From Malus domestica (lineage: Eukaryota > Streptophyta > Magnoliopsida > Rosales > Rosaceae): a DNA stretch of 64,000 bases. The translations under genes and the position numbers were made by a program. This document shows, piece after piece, positions 47,301-58,423 of this stretch (position 1 is the first letter of the stretch; the number at the start of each line of letters is the position of its first letter). Under the pieces are notes generated by a model. It was given only the letters and a program-made list of their open reading frames with translations. It made no database searches and had not been told where the DNA came from. Location of the stretch: contig NC_091674.1 in the NCBI RefSeq assembly GCF_042453785.1, positions 7,618,001 to 7,682,000 of the forward strand, given 5' to 3'.

Positions 47301-47670
47301 TTGTGTGTCCCGTGTAAAGTTGATAGGAGCATATGCTCCCAAACAACTTTGAGTGGAGTTGTTCGAAAAGAAGTTTCTATAGCCCCCTTGCTCATTTAAC
47401 ACTACATCCGGGTGCCGATGGAGATACAGCAACCCTTGCTCACTTATCACTGTGCTTGGGCCACACAGCGCGCCACTTACGGGTGACGCCCTAGCTTTAG
47501 CGCGATTTCGTTCTGGATTCATTTTCATAAGGATTAGATGTAATCATGGAGTGCCGGCTGTCGACTACCTGACGCCCTCCCCCTCCTCCTTTATCCGGGC
47601 TTGGGACCGGCAATGTAAGATAAACTTACACGGCGGAGTTGGAAAAGGTCCCCAAAACAAAACAAAAAAA
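44381..47670 (-). mobile_element. Near full-length RTE-clade LINE, ORF with one internal stop
   Basis: The minus-strand ORF starts at ATG 47528 and reads in one frame to TGA 44379-44381 (about 1050 codons), interrupted by a single TAG at about 45744-45746. The N-terminal half is an apurinic-type endonuclease: LGTWNIGTLTGK, CLQETKWVGRK, FIGGDLNGRVGRETG and SSKTKIDFLLMRKGD. The second half is the reverse transcriptase: [57 protein letters not shown] and the catalytic FADD. The endonuclease-RT order and lack of an RNase H fit the RTE clade. A 5' UTR extends to about 47670. The usual TTG tail is missing because the 3' end is cut after CCCACTCAGTG. It sits directly downstream of a MADS-box pseudogene. 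Confidence 0.93.
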
Positions 47671-47677
47671 TTATTAT

Positions 47678-48169
47678 TCACCTCAGCTCATTCGTACAAC
47701 TTCTTATAAGCTCCAACCCTTCATTCTTGATCTCGTCTAACCGGCGCTCCCACCAGTTTTCTGCCATGCTCGCCTTCATAACCTAGGTCATGTGCTTGCC
47801 AAGCTTTCTTTCGATATTGGCCAACTCTATCACCTTTAATCAGCTCAACATTGCGCTCACTCAGATTCACATTACGGTAAGCCTCGACATGCAATGTTGC
47901 GTATCAAAACCCATGATCAGCTGGTTGTGTGAGGGTCTAATCTGGAACATATCAATGACCATCTCAAAGCACGGGTGACCAAAGCAAAACACCTTTTTGC
48001 TCGGTGTGAAGACAATGAGGAGGGCAATCTCTGAACCACACAGGGTAAAGAGTTCGATGATCTTTCTGAAAAAGGCCATACCTTCGCTTAGAGAAGGTTA
48101 ACTGGAGATTGGCCTCATTCGTCATATCTCCACCCTTTGACGATCCATACTTTTTCCATCCATGGCCAT
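47678..48169 (-). pseudogene. Type I MADS-box (AGL62-like, M-alpha) pseudogene
   Basis: On the minus strand from ATG 48169 the MADS domain is readable in pieces: MTNEANLQLTFSKRRYGLF in one frame, then ELFTLCGSEIALLIVFTPSK, KKVFCFGHPCFEMVID in another. The post-domain part follows: EAYRNVNLSERNVELIK, IELANIERKLGKHM, a TAG, then VMKASMAENWWERRLDEI and a stop at 47678. The WWE...DE(I/L) phrase is characteristic of AGL62-type M-alpha proteins, which act in endosperm and female gametophyte. At least one stop and three frame changes disrupt it. It has no introns, as usual for type I genes. A partial paralogue is at 53996-54319. Confidence 0.85.
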
Positions 48170-48180
48170 CACTTAATTAA

Positions 48181-49234
48181 GGGTTTTTATTACAAATGAT
48201 CCTTAAGATTGATCAAACTCATCATTTTGGTCCCTCACTTTCAAAATCAATCAATGTCGTCCCTGACATTCACTACCCCACATCAATTTGGTCCTTCCAT
48301 TAAGATTACGTCAACTATTCTATTAGTTTGTAAGTGGGACCCACAAATCCAATGAAATGGTGACACGTGGATTACGCAAAATAAGGATTTTTTATCACAA
48401 ATGGTTCCTGACATTGGTCCAACCTCTCATTTTGGTACCTAAGTTTCAAAAATTGATGAATTTAGTCATTTCGTTAAATTTTCATCAATATGGCTCCACG
48501 TGGATTAATTATAAGAAACTATTTTTTTAAAGAGTGAACCAACGGACGAGTATTCTGCGCTGACATTTTTCTTGCATCCCACAACCCAATTGGAAAAAAA
48601 AATTCAATGTAAATTCGATAAAATCGAATCCAAATTCAAATAAAAGTTGATAGGATTATAACCAACTAGAGAGAATTAAGAGTGAGTTCAGAAGGCCAAG
48701 TACTTTAGTGGTGTCATGGTGCCTTCCTTTTCTTTTTTTAGCATACCCTGATGATGATGACGATGACATTTTTTTCTTTCTTTTAGGTTTGGTTTCCAGT
48801 CTCTTATTTTACTTTTAGTTTAAATCTTAAAAAAAATAGTTTCTTATAGTTAATTCACGCGGTGCCATATGATTGAATCAGTGGGACAAAAAAAATTGAC
48901 GAAACTTTAACGGAATGATTAAATTGACGTGTGGTATTGAAAGTCAGGGACCAAATTTATCGATTTTTGAAACTCAATGACCAAAATGAAGAGTTGGATC
49001 AATGCCAGAAACCATTTGCGATAAAAACCCTTATTTTGTGTAATCCACATGTCACCATTTCATTGGATTTGTGGGTTCAGCATACAAACTAACAGAATAG
49101 TTGACGGAATCATAACAGAATGACCAAATTGATGTTCGGTAGTGAATGTTAGGGACAACATTGATTGATTTTGAAAGTGAAGGACCAAAATGATGAGTTT
49201 GATCAATCTCATGGACCATTTGTGATAAAAACCC
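48181..49234. mobile_element. MULE-like long-TIR element with 9-bp target duplication
   Basis: The ends are GGGTTTTTATTACAAATG and, in reverse complement of the right end, GGGTTTTTATCACAAATG. The flanks are CTTAATTAA at 48172-48180 and 49235-49243 (perfect 9 bp), the hallmark of Mutator-like elements. The inverted arms extend about 200 bp, followed by a second diverged copy of the same arm on each side (48385-48520 and 48835-49030). The stem is therefore compound, with a short unique centre near 48530-48830. No ORF. It separates the MADS pseudogene from its former upstream flank. Confidence 0.88.
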
Positions 49235-49243
49235 CTTAATTAA

Positions 49244-49897
49244 TGGTTTTATTGTGTGTAATTTGTAGCATGAAGGGATTATTTACTGAGTTTTGAGTAC
49301 ATCGAAATCTAAGATTGTGTGGGGGAGGTATCCTTAACTTAGTTAATTATAATTATTTGTTGTAGCTATGCTTAATAATTTGTATGTAGTTACTAAGATA
49401 GCATACAAAGTAGATGCTTCGTAAATTTTTAATCTATAATTCATACAATGAAATATAAGCGCAACTGTTTTTCACTTTCAGTTCATCATTTTCAATATAA
49501 ATATTTGATTATAGTAACATGCTCATATAATGGGGTTCGAATACGGAAATATTGCATATTTAGATGTTTTACAGAAAAATTGCATATAACGAGTGCAGAT
49601 AAACAAAACTGTGTGAGAATACTGAATATCATTGATAAATAAGAATACAGTTAATATTGCATACTTGCTTTGGTTCGGATACAAATCCTACCGACCAACA
49701 ATCACCAAATGTGTACATATAGTCATACTTTTCAATGAGAGCTAGTATTCATGAAGGATAATAGTTGCATTTGAAAGATTTTTTAATCAGTTAAGATACA
49801 GTATTTACAAGCAGGGAAATATGTGTATCCTCACATGAGAATGCAAGTATTATATTTTGTTGATGCACAAAATCAATGAGGACTTTGGTACAACAGA
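49244..49897. other. AT-rich flank, homologous to the flank of the second MADS copy
   Basis: The first ~150 bp (TTGAGTACAT near 49295, TAATTTGTATG and AGTTACTAAGATA near 49380) match 54330-54455 upstream of the MADS fragment at 54 kb. This is the ancestral 5' flank of the MADS pseudogene displaced by the MULE-like insertion. No gene otherwise. Confidence 0.5.
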
Positions 49898-50338
49898 AAG
49901 TGTAAGTTTGTGACCTTCGCTAGATTGCTCCGGTCACTAGTGTGGATAAGTATGTAAATGGATAGAGACAATGAAGCAAACACAAGATGTACGTGGTTCA
50001 CCCAGATTGGCTACGTCCACGGAGTAGATGAGTTCTCATTAATTGTGAAGGGTTTACACAAGTACATAGGTTCAAGTTCTCCTTTAGTGAGTACTAGTGA
50101 ATGATTTAGTACAAATGACATTAGGAAATATTGTGGGAGAATGATCTCCTTTTATAGAAGAGAGTTTCTAGCTTTGTTCTGACATTGACACGTGTCGTGT
50201 TGTGATTGACTTCTGATGTCAACACGGGTCGCGCTGTGATTGGCCTCCTGGTTGGAGGGAAATTCTTTTGGGTCTTTGACGATATAACGTTGACCGGTGC
50301 TCGGTAGTTTCGGGATTGGTCAAGTATATGGTACAAAC
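49898..50338 (-). mobile_element. Probable solo LTR
   Basis: Read on the minus strand it begins TGTTTGTACCATATAC and ends CAAACTTACA, with a TATA-like CTTCTATAAAAGG in the middle and CACGTGTC motifs. Length is about 440 bp. The left 215 bp is shared with 40738-40965. I could not find a matching 5-bp duplication at these ends, so the boundaries or the solo-LTR reading are tentative. Confidence 0.5.
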
Positions 50339-50723
50339 ATACTTAACCATAACCAAGGTATAAAATATCGATGATATCGAAAATATCGGTAGTCCAAAAA
50401 TATGGAAATATCGATAGAAATATCGGGATATTATCGATATCGATAAAAATTGAATAAAAACCACGGAAATTGTAAGAAAAACTTGGAAATTTTTATTGAA
50501 ACTTTGGAGAATGTTTATTTAGTCAATTATCTATTAGCTTATCAAAAACAATTAGAAGGAAATGCATTACATGATGGATTTAACTGATTTAAGTTGATTA
50601 TACAGCGAGCTGGCAAACACTGTGAGTGTAGAAAATATGTAGTAATTAATGAAAAAAAGATTAAACACACCATAATCATTTATATATAATGATTTACTAC
50701 ACTATTTTACACTTTATACATTG

Positions 50724-51843
50724 TAGGGCTGGGCAAACGGGTACAAGACTCGCGGGCCGGTTCGGGTATTGTCGATTCGGGCCGGGTTCGAGGCGGGGCC
50801 AAATTTGGTAGAGACAAAGCGGGGCGGGGCGGGGCGGGGATAGGGTATCTACAGGGGCTGGGCGGTTCCATAATTTTAGAATACAGGGGCCCCGAACCTA
50901 CCCGTTCTACATATGCTTTACTCATTTAGTCCCCTTCCCCCGATTACCCCACTTTCTTTCTTCGTTCTCGCACCCCTCGACTGCGTCGACATCACAACAG
51001 TCGAAGAAGACGATGGGCTCACCATCGGAGAAGACGATGACCTCATCGCCACGATCCATGACTGGACTGCCAAGATCTGCTATTGCTCGACTCCGTCAGT
51101 TCGTCTTTCTATCTCCGTTAACTTGAGCTCTGCTCAAATACAGTTTGTCGATATCTCCGTTAGTTCGTCCTACGAATCCAAATCGGCCACCACCATCATC
51201 TCATCTCCTCCCCAAATTAAGGTAATTTACTGAATTCAGTCTCTGCAATCTCTCTAGGGGTATGATTTGAGGCTAATTTGTTTTATTGGGTTGAAAGTTT
51301 TCTGGGTTTGAAATTTTTAAGTGGGTTTTCGGGGATCAGTGAATAAAATTGTAATAAAATTGCAAATGGATGGCATTAGATTCGATTTGCTGGGTAGAGC
51401 CTTCCTTAAGCTAGTCTCCACAGATTTCTTGGGATCTTCCATTGCTCTGCTGCTGGTGGGATTCTTTGGATGTGCAGAGAAGGAAGCAATTGCAGAAGCA
51501 AGCATTAATCTTCTGGGTTGGTTTCTGTGTCTCGGATGAACTTGCAGGTGCAACAGCTGTTGGTGGAGTTGCAGCGGGGAGTTCGGCGGTGCTATTGAGT
51601 GGTGGTTCGGGCGGAGACGGCCTTGATTGTATCAAAATGGTTGAATTGTATCCTTAAAAAAAAAAAAAAAAAAAAAAAACCATGGACCCCGCCCCGAACC
51701 AACCCGTTTCAAGCGGGCGGGATAAGGTCCGGTTCTTGTTTTAAAATATGTTGTACTCGGCCCGGCCCGGCCCGTTTCTTTTACACCTGGGTCCGATCCG
51801 GTCCCTTCAAAATTGGGCCCGGCCAGGCCCATGCCCACCCCTA
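50724..51843. mobile_element. hAT element nested inside the 50.4-kb hAT
   Basis: The ends are TAGGGCTGGGCA and TGCCCACCCCTA, flanked by the perfect 8-bp duplication ATACATTG (50716-50723 and 51844-51851). The subterminal regions consist of GGGCGGGGC- and CGGCCCGGCCCG-type repeats. Internally there is a promoter- or exon-like stretch (50940-51240) and an A-run at 51658-51680. Open frames (for example 51369-51539) show no recognised domain, and a captured host fragment is possible but unproven. Same terminal type as the element at 25062. Confidence 0.88.
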
Positions 51844-51851
51844 ATACATTG

Positions 51852-52030
51852 TATGGTAAGATACATGAGTGATTTAGAATCTTGATGAAACCACCATTAC
51901 TTTTTATCTAACACACCATAATCATTTATATATAATGATTTACTACACTATTTTACACTTTATACATTGCATGGTAAGATACATGAGTGATTTAGAATCT
52001 TGATGAAACCACCATTACTTTTTATCTTGT
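51852..52030. repeat. Tandem duplication of about 118 bp split by the nested hAT
   Basis: The sequence CACACCATAATCATTTAT through CCACCATTACTTTTTATC is present twice. One copy runs 50665-50723 plus 51844-51907 (interrupted by the nested hAT), the other 51908-52025. The duplication is therefore older than the nested insertion or shares its target. Confidence 0.75.
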
Positions 52031-52591
52031 CAAAAGTTGTCAAAAGTTGTAAAAGTTGTAAAAGTTGTCAAGAGTCAGAGAGTTAGAGACACGGTTTTGA
52101 ATTATTTGGATGCTGTTTTTTTTCTCACACACCACCACACACACACACAGAGTCGTAGACTCTCACACGCCACCACACATGCACACAGAGATCGAGAGCT
52201 CACACACGCACACAGAGACCTCGGTCTCTTGACCCTTCTCTCTTATCCCTTCTCCCTTCTCCCACACACACACACACAGATCTCTCGATCCTTCTCTCTT
52301 CTCCCTTCTCCTACACACACGCCAAGGTTCTAAAAAACGTTAGGTGCTAGTCGGACAGTGGGCTAGCGCCTAGCGCCTAGGCGGCCTGAACGGATTTAGA
52401 TAAATTTCTTATATATTATATGAATTAATTAAATTTATTATATCAGATATAAAAAATTATTGAATAATATGTTATTTCTTATAGAAAAACATACATATAC
52501 GAATGTTTTATGTACATGTATAATATGCTTACCTAGAAAAAAAAATTATCTAAATAATTTATAATTTATGTAACATTTATATAATTTATGT

Positions 52592-52593
<2 letters not shown>

Positions 52594-52640
<47 letters not shown>
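52594..52640. repeat. AT dinucleotide microsatellite
   Basis: An uninterrupted AT run of more than 40 bp inside the 50.4-kb hAT element. Confidence 0.9.
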
Positions 52641-52641
<1 letters not shown>

Positions 52642-53446
52642 AAACTTTTTAAATATATAAAAAACCCACGCAAGTGGGGTGTGGGTGGTTTCAATTAAAA
52701 CCATCTGATGACCATTGTCCACCTTACCTGTTCACATCATTCACATCACCCAAGGCCCCTGTCCACCTTACCTCTTTCTTCTTCTTTGCCCTTTCAGAAT
52801 CTCAAAGATTTATTTTACTCTCTCTCTCTCTCTCTTCGCACTCCCTCTTCCCTCAGACATCTCGATCCTTCTCCCTCCCTTTCCTTGTTTCTTCTCCAGT
52901 TCTCCCCCTCATCTCTTCTCTGCAACTCACCTTCCCAGAGCAGACACACCACACACACCCCACTTCCCCGTGTTTGGCCCTTCCCCAATCCCTCGAACCT
53001 TCTCCCTCATTCCTCTCCTTGTTTCTTCTCCCCTCATCTCTACAACTCTCCTTCCCGGAGCACAGACACACCACACCCACCCCCACCATGACCTCCACCA
53101 CAATGGCGCACACTCCGGCGAGCACCATCACCACCTGTGGACCGTTCCTCCTCCCTTTCTCACCTCTCGGCGGCGGCGAGCACCATCAGCCTAAACTTTA
53201 GGCTGTATGAGGCGGAGGATCCATCAAACCCGAGCGGGTTTTAAGATCCGGAGAAAGGATTGCAAAGAGAGGTGCAGATCGGCAGCTGCGACGACGGAGC
53301 CTCGGTTGCCATTGCGACGACGGAGAGAGAGAGCGATATTATCACGATAATCAAGTGGAACACTGTGAAAATATCGTTGTTGCAAAAAAACGATATTATC
53401 GGCGATATTTCGCCGATAATATCGATATTTTAGACGTTGACTATAA

Positions 53447-53995
53447 CCACAATGGAATAAAACAAAATCATTAATTAACAAACTTTATCACTAATATTGC
53501 TAATTAAAACAGGATGTCAATTTTGATGAAACGGTTTTTTAACCCAACTTTCATGTAACCTTCTGTGACGATGAAAATAACATTAGATAGACAAAAAACC
53601 CTAAAATACATCAAGCTTCATTATTTTGATAAGCCAAAAGGCGTAGGTTACATAAGTTCTTGATAATCGAAAAATCGAACGACAAACATCAAAATAAGGA
53701 GAAATTTTTAGTTGTGACGGGAACATAAGTGGTACACCACGTGTTTTAATAGGAATGGTGAAAATTTTATTTTTTAAGTTATTAACTTTTTAGCACACAT
53801 ATCCCACCATTTGTTTAGTGAAACATAATGTACCACTTCATGTACCGGTTATACTGAAAAATCTCTCGAAGATCCCAAAAAGGACAAAAGCAAACCAAAA
53901 CATAAAGTGAATCGAGTACTGCAGAGTACATATCGATCACAAATTATTATTCTGGTCTCTATGTGGTTAAATAGTATATTCTGGTTTCTATGTGG
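53447..53995. mobile_element. Intergenic stretch with a 170-bp MITE at 53699-53868
   Basis: At 53699 GAGAAATTTTTAGTTGTG and at 53868 (reverse complement) GAGATTTTTCAGTATAAC are inverted ends. GTGGTACACCACGTG and TGTACCACTTCATG are matching arm words. Parts resemble the foldback element at 29.5 kb (AACACATGATGTAC region). No gene in this stretch. Confidence 0.55.
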
Positions 53996-54319
53996 CTAAA
54001 TAGTATTATTCTTGGGAAGCAAACCTTTTGACTCTAGCATATCGTTTGTTTTGCGCCTCAACTCCTCCAACCAAGTTATCAGAATATCCAGCTTGTCAGT
54101 CTCGATCTCATCTGCTGGGCGCTCCCACCAGTTTTCCGCCATGCTCGACTTTATGGCCTGGGTCAAGCGATCCCGGTGCTTTGTTTCATTATCGACCAGC
54201 TGCATCACCTCTATGAGGTCATTCTTGAGCTTGTTCAAAGCCATATTCCGGTGCACCTTGAGGATCTTTCTAGCCATGGCTAACAGATTCAACGGTTGGT
54301 CGTGTGTATTTGGCGACAT
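53996..54319 (-). pseudogene. C-terminal fragment of a second type I MADS-box (AGL62-like) gene
   Basis: The 107-codon open frame has RNMALNKLKNDLIEVMQL, NETKHRDRLTQAIKSSMAEN, NWWERPADEIETDKLDIL and LEELRRK. SMAENWWER(P/R) and (D/E)EI match the C-terminal half of the MADS pseudogene at 47678-48169 and the AGL62-type signature. No MADS domain is present upstream (54320-54600 on the same strand gives nothing), so the DNA-binding part is lost. The upstream flank resembles 49244-49420. Open frame or not, it could not bind DNA like a MADS protein. Confidence 0.7.
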
Positions 54320-55917
54320 TAGGGGTATTTATTGAGTTTTGAGTACATAGGAAATTAGGGTTGAGAGGACCCAATGTTCCTAGCTAACCTCGATAATTAT
54401 CGCTTTTTGCTATCATTTTTCTTACTTAATTTGTATGCAGTTACTAAGATACTTGTTTGGGAGATATTTGAATCTCTTTTTTTATTTTCATACATGGTAG
54501 GCACTTCATGTATATGTAATCTGTTTGAAACATGCTAAACCAATTATACTCATTTCTTACTCACTAGGGCGCAACAGATGCATGCATGAGGAAAAGGGCT
54601 CCTCAATTTTTCCTAAAAAGCCTAATCCTATCTCTTAATTCAAATATTATCTGGACGAATATACCTTTACTTCAAGGTATATTCATCCAAGAATGAATTA
54701 AGGAAATAATACGATTAAAATTTCTAAAGAAAGCAATTTGGAGATACATTGCAACTAGCTATGGTTTAACTTTTTAGGTGGCACGCCGCATCGATGACCT
54801 TCCAGTATTATTATAACACATACATGCCTTGAGGACTTAATTTGAAGTTTTTTGTGTTATCCATTAGATTTGATATAGAGGGACGGATGCCTATAGTTTG
54901 CTGCATCTCAATCATTTTTAAATTAAGTAATTAGGTTGTTAACTTATGTATGCACACCACAAATATATATCTCTATAAACCAAGTTTTATGTAAAATTAT
55001 AACTCGCACTCAAAAAGCGATCTATTATCAACGTGGGATTATTTTATTTTTAAAACTTAATTAATTTTGTTGTTCAAAAGTGAACTATTATTAACACTCT
55101 AAAAATATAAATATAAAATTTCAAGTACACAACTAGATTTTTAAAGTACCAATAACAATTCTCATTCAAAATAAATCATCTTATTATTTTCTCCCTATTA
55201 ATTAAATTGTTTTCGTTTTTAATTCTAAGAGAGGCCGTTCTTGATATTATGGATGTGTCACCAAATTAGATTTCTCTCTTATTATATAAATCTGATGTAT
55301 ATAGTGTTGGATTTCCGGGTATATAATTGAGATTTAATTAATTTATAATTAAATATGCAGTAAACAAATAATAAGCATGATGTAATGTAACAAACAATGA
55401 AGATGAAGGTTACTTCGTGACTCCTCAGTCGTGTGTGCGCCATTTTGTAGGATTAACATTGTGCTTGTATACTTCCTCTTTATGATGATTCACGAGAAAG
55501 CTCTTCAAGTGTTGAGCCTTTAGGAGTATCAACACCTAATCACATTTCTAAAAAGTGCTAGGTGCTAGTCAAGTGATGGATAGGGGCCTAACGTCTAGAC
55601 ATCTAGGTGGAGACTATGCGAGAGCCTATGTGGTTTCTTAAATTTAAATCAAATTTATATATAACATATAAATAAATATCTATTTGTACTTTAAAAAATA
55701 CGTAATTGTATTGGGATACATAAATTGTAAAGTAGAAGACATATAGATTATAAAGTATTAAATCATATTAAAAACATGGGGAACAACAATTAAGTCGATA
55801 AGTGACAAACTCTATGCTTGGGTTCATATCTCATACATTTTTTATTAGTTAATTGGAAGAGGGATTTCAACCTAGACATCTCTTAAGAAATAAAATTACA
55901 CCTAAACCACAAAAGAA
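54320..55917. other. AT-rich intergenic DNA
   Basis: No gene. Contains a GCGCTAGG-type fragment near 55550-55625 (TAGGTGCTAGTCAAG) similar to the hAT ends at 18090 and 52323, and otherwise unremarkable AT-rich sequence. Confidence 0.45.
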
Positions 55918-55925
55918 TTATTTTT

Positions 55926-56969
55926 CGCTTTTTATATTAGCATCCCACAAAATGTTGAATGCACCCCACATTTAAATTTAATATTAAATGACTTATTTAC
56001 CCTACTATGCAATGACAATTTTGACCTTATTAGGTTTAAAAAAAATAAAAAATTTCTAAATACACCCGAAATCACTTTTAACGTATTATTTATCTTCTTC
56101 AACTATCAAAACCTCTCGCATCCTCCATTGTTGAACAAAACCCTAATCAATGAAACTATAAACATGTTGATTGAAAAAAATTATTTTTAATAAATGGAAC
56201 ACAAAATCGATGTTTAGGAAGCTTCACATGAGGTAAGACTTCATATTTTTCATTGTTTTGGTGATTCGACAACATCGATAATTATTTAATCTTGCTTTTG
56301 CTGCGTTATTTATGCTTCTATGTTCGTATTCATCTTTTAGGGATCACGGGGATTACATGAAGAATTAAACACCTAAAATTACCACCAAATATTAAAAACA
56401 CACGCACATGGTTTTAATGGTGGAATTGAAAACAAACCCACATATGCTTTAAATCCCAACCGGCATCTTTTGTCAAAATTTCAGACGGCATCTTTTGTCA
56501 ATCTCATAATTTAAGACTTAGCATTTATGAATCTCAAAATTCAAAAGCCATGGCCACCGAATTGATTGTAGAGTGAGTCAATGGTATTCATAAGATGCTT
56601 TCTTGCAGGTCGACTTGGCTCGACCAAAATATGCACAAGAAAATGGAAACAACAAGGTATCTTTGAAATTAATAATATTATTATTATTGAAAGACATTCA
56701 AATGAATCTAAACATTTTTCAAATCATTCAATTTGAAATCATTTGGCAAACTAAACGTTCAAATGTTTAGATTCAGTCCCTGAAAATTAGAAATGAGTGT
56801 TATATGATTTGAGAAATGTGGGGTGTATGTAGAAAATGTGGGGTGTGAGGGTATTATGAGGAAGTATGTGGGGTGTATTAAGATACTTTTTAATTGAAAA
56901 AGCAAATGTGGAGTGTATTAAGTATTTGGGGTTCATTCAACAAATTGTGGGATGCTAATATAATAAGCC
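55926..56969. mobile_element. TIR element, about 1.04 kb, with 8-bp target duplication
   Basis: The left end CGCTTTTTATATTAGCATCC and the reverse complement of the right end GGCTTATTATATTAGCATCC form long inverted repeats (continuing CCACAA and ATGTTGAATG). The flanks are TTATTTTT on both sides (55918-55925 and 56970-56977). The centre holds gene-like but unidentified sequence (ACCCTAATCAATGAAAC near 56140, possible splice sites near 56615). hAT or MULE cannot be decided. Confidence 0.65.
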
Positions 56970-57137
56970 TTATTTTTTTCACACATCACCAACTAGTACT
57001 ACGTTCTGCCTCTTCATTTATAAGTGAGATGTCTCAGGTTCAACTCAAATGAATGATGATGATGTGGAGTAAAAGACCCATTTCTTTAGAATCATATTTT
57101 TGGTATGTTTTTAAACTAAAAATAATTTTGCTAAACA

Positions 57138-57311
57138 CCACCTAGTACTACAGTCTAGTAGTAAGTCTCTTCACTTGTAAGTAAGAGGTCTTAGGTTTGA
57201 TTCTCGCCAAAGGCGAATTCGAACCATATTACTGCTAGCCCATTGTGAGGCTAAGTCTACCCCCTTCCCCTTAGTGTAGATAATATCGTTTGCTCACAAA
57301 ATAAAAAAAAA
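57138..57311 (+). mobile_element. Au-type SINE, full length with target duplication
   Basis: It has a box A region (GTCTAGTAGTAAGTC), box B-like GGTTTGATTC, the CAAAGGCGAATTCGAACC segment, the GTGAGGCTAAG body end and an A-rich tail. It is flanked by a 10-bp duplication TTGCTAAACA at 57128-57137 and 57312-57321. This is the best-preserved Au copy in the window. Confidence 0.88.
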
Positions 57312-57321
57312 TTGCTAAACA

Positions 57322-58423
57322 AAATCCATTCAAATTGTGAAACCAATTGAATGTGTGTATTTAAAAACCTATCAATGCTTAAAAAATTATATATCACAAT
57401 TTATGTTAAAAAGTTTGCCCTTGATTAAAATTTAAAAACCCACAAGACATAAGTAAAAAAACATTGCTAGGGATGGAATCCAAATTTTGCTTTCCCCCTT
57501 CTCATGGCAATCATTTCTCAAGCATGAGCTCACAAAAACATGACAAAGTCAACAATTTCTCATCGCCAAGCTCACTTTCCCTCAAACCAAACGCAGTTAA
57601 GAATTATATACCGGCATAAAGAGTGACCTAACTCTAAATTATCTCTTTTTTGCAAGTGTTCGGTCCTATCTTTGTCTAATCAAATTTACATGTCAAACGG
57701 ATATAGTTATTGAATTATTACTGTCTAATCTTGTGACATAACCATGGTTTTTTCTCTTTGTGGTCAAGGAATGCCTCAAAAGAATTCTTATCCCGATAGC
57801 ATCCACTCTAAAATTAAGGATTTATTTGGAAGTGCTTTTAAAATGGCTAAAAACGTTTTTGGTAAAAATATTTTTGAAACTAATCATTTGTTAAAATGCA
57901 AGTCAATCCTAAAAAAACACTAAAATATTTTCTGCAAGAAACACATAATTGATGTTTATTGTAGTAAGCACTTTAATTACTTTTGAAACCCAATAATTTT
58001 TTTTAAAAAAAACAAGCACTTCCAATTATTTTAAAAATACGTTGAAACGCAGCTAAATATTTATTAAAAATTTAATTGGAAAGTCATAGCGTAGACAATG
58101 AGAAGTGTTGCATGAAAATAAAGTCTTTAAGGTAAGAAGGCTTCGCTTGATTGGTGACAATGAAAAGGAGCATTGAAATTTAAGACAAAGATCTGAGCAC
58201 TTTGTCCTCATTGGAAAGCTGAGAGATTTCACATCACAGATTACAAAGCAAAAGAGTAGGTGTGGGATTGAAACATATATTTAAGCTATGCTCTATCCTT
58301 CCTTGATTGTTTAAAACAATTATGCTTATGCACCAGTTTCAATTCTCATCGATTCTCTTTTTCTCTAATTAATTATATCGAATTCACTAACATTATTGTT
58401 CTATTCAATTTACAACAAGAAAG
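57322..58423. other. Intergenic region upstream of family gene 3
   Basis: No gene. AT-rich; sequence around 57830-58060 (AAGTGCTTTTAAAATGGC) resembles common plant MITE-like filler also seen near 60780-60900. Confidence 0.4.

Larger units (their letters stand above)
50354..53438. mobile_element. Second hAT element of the gene-capturing family (nested insertions)
   Basis: The left end CAAGGTATAAAATATCGAT and the reverse complement of the right end CAACGTCTAAAATATCGAT form the inverted repeat, flanked by ACCATAAC (50346-50353) and ACTATAAC (53439-53446). The left ~280 bp matches the right end of the element at 27219-28902 in reverse. The right end carries the same GATATTATCGGCGATATTTC palindrome, so the two belong to one family. 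The interior holds another hAT (50724-51843), a GCGCCTAGG-type element end at 52323, an AT microsatellite (52594-52640) and a CT/Ser-Pro-rich segment at 52680-53290 that may be captured host DNA. No transposase. Confidence 0.85.

Noticed and set aside
52674..53201. Long Ser/Pro/His-rich ORFs in three frames
   Set aside because: CT/CA-rich low-complexity DNA keeps all frames open; no domain or start context supports a gene.
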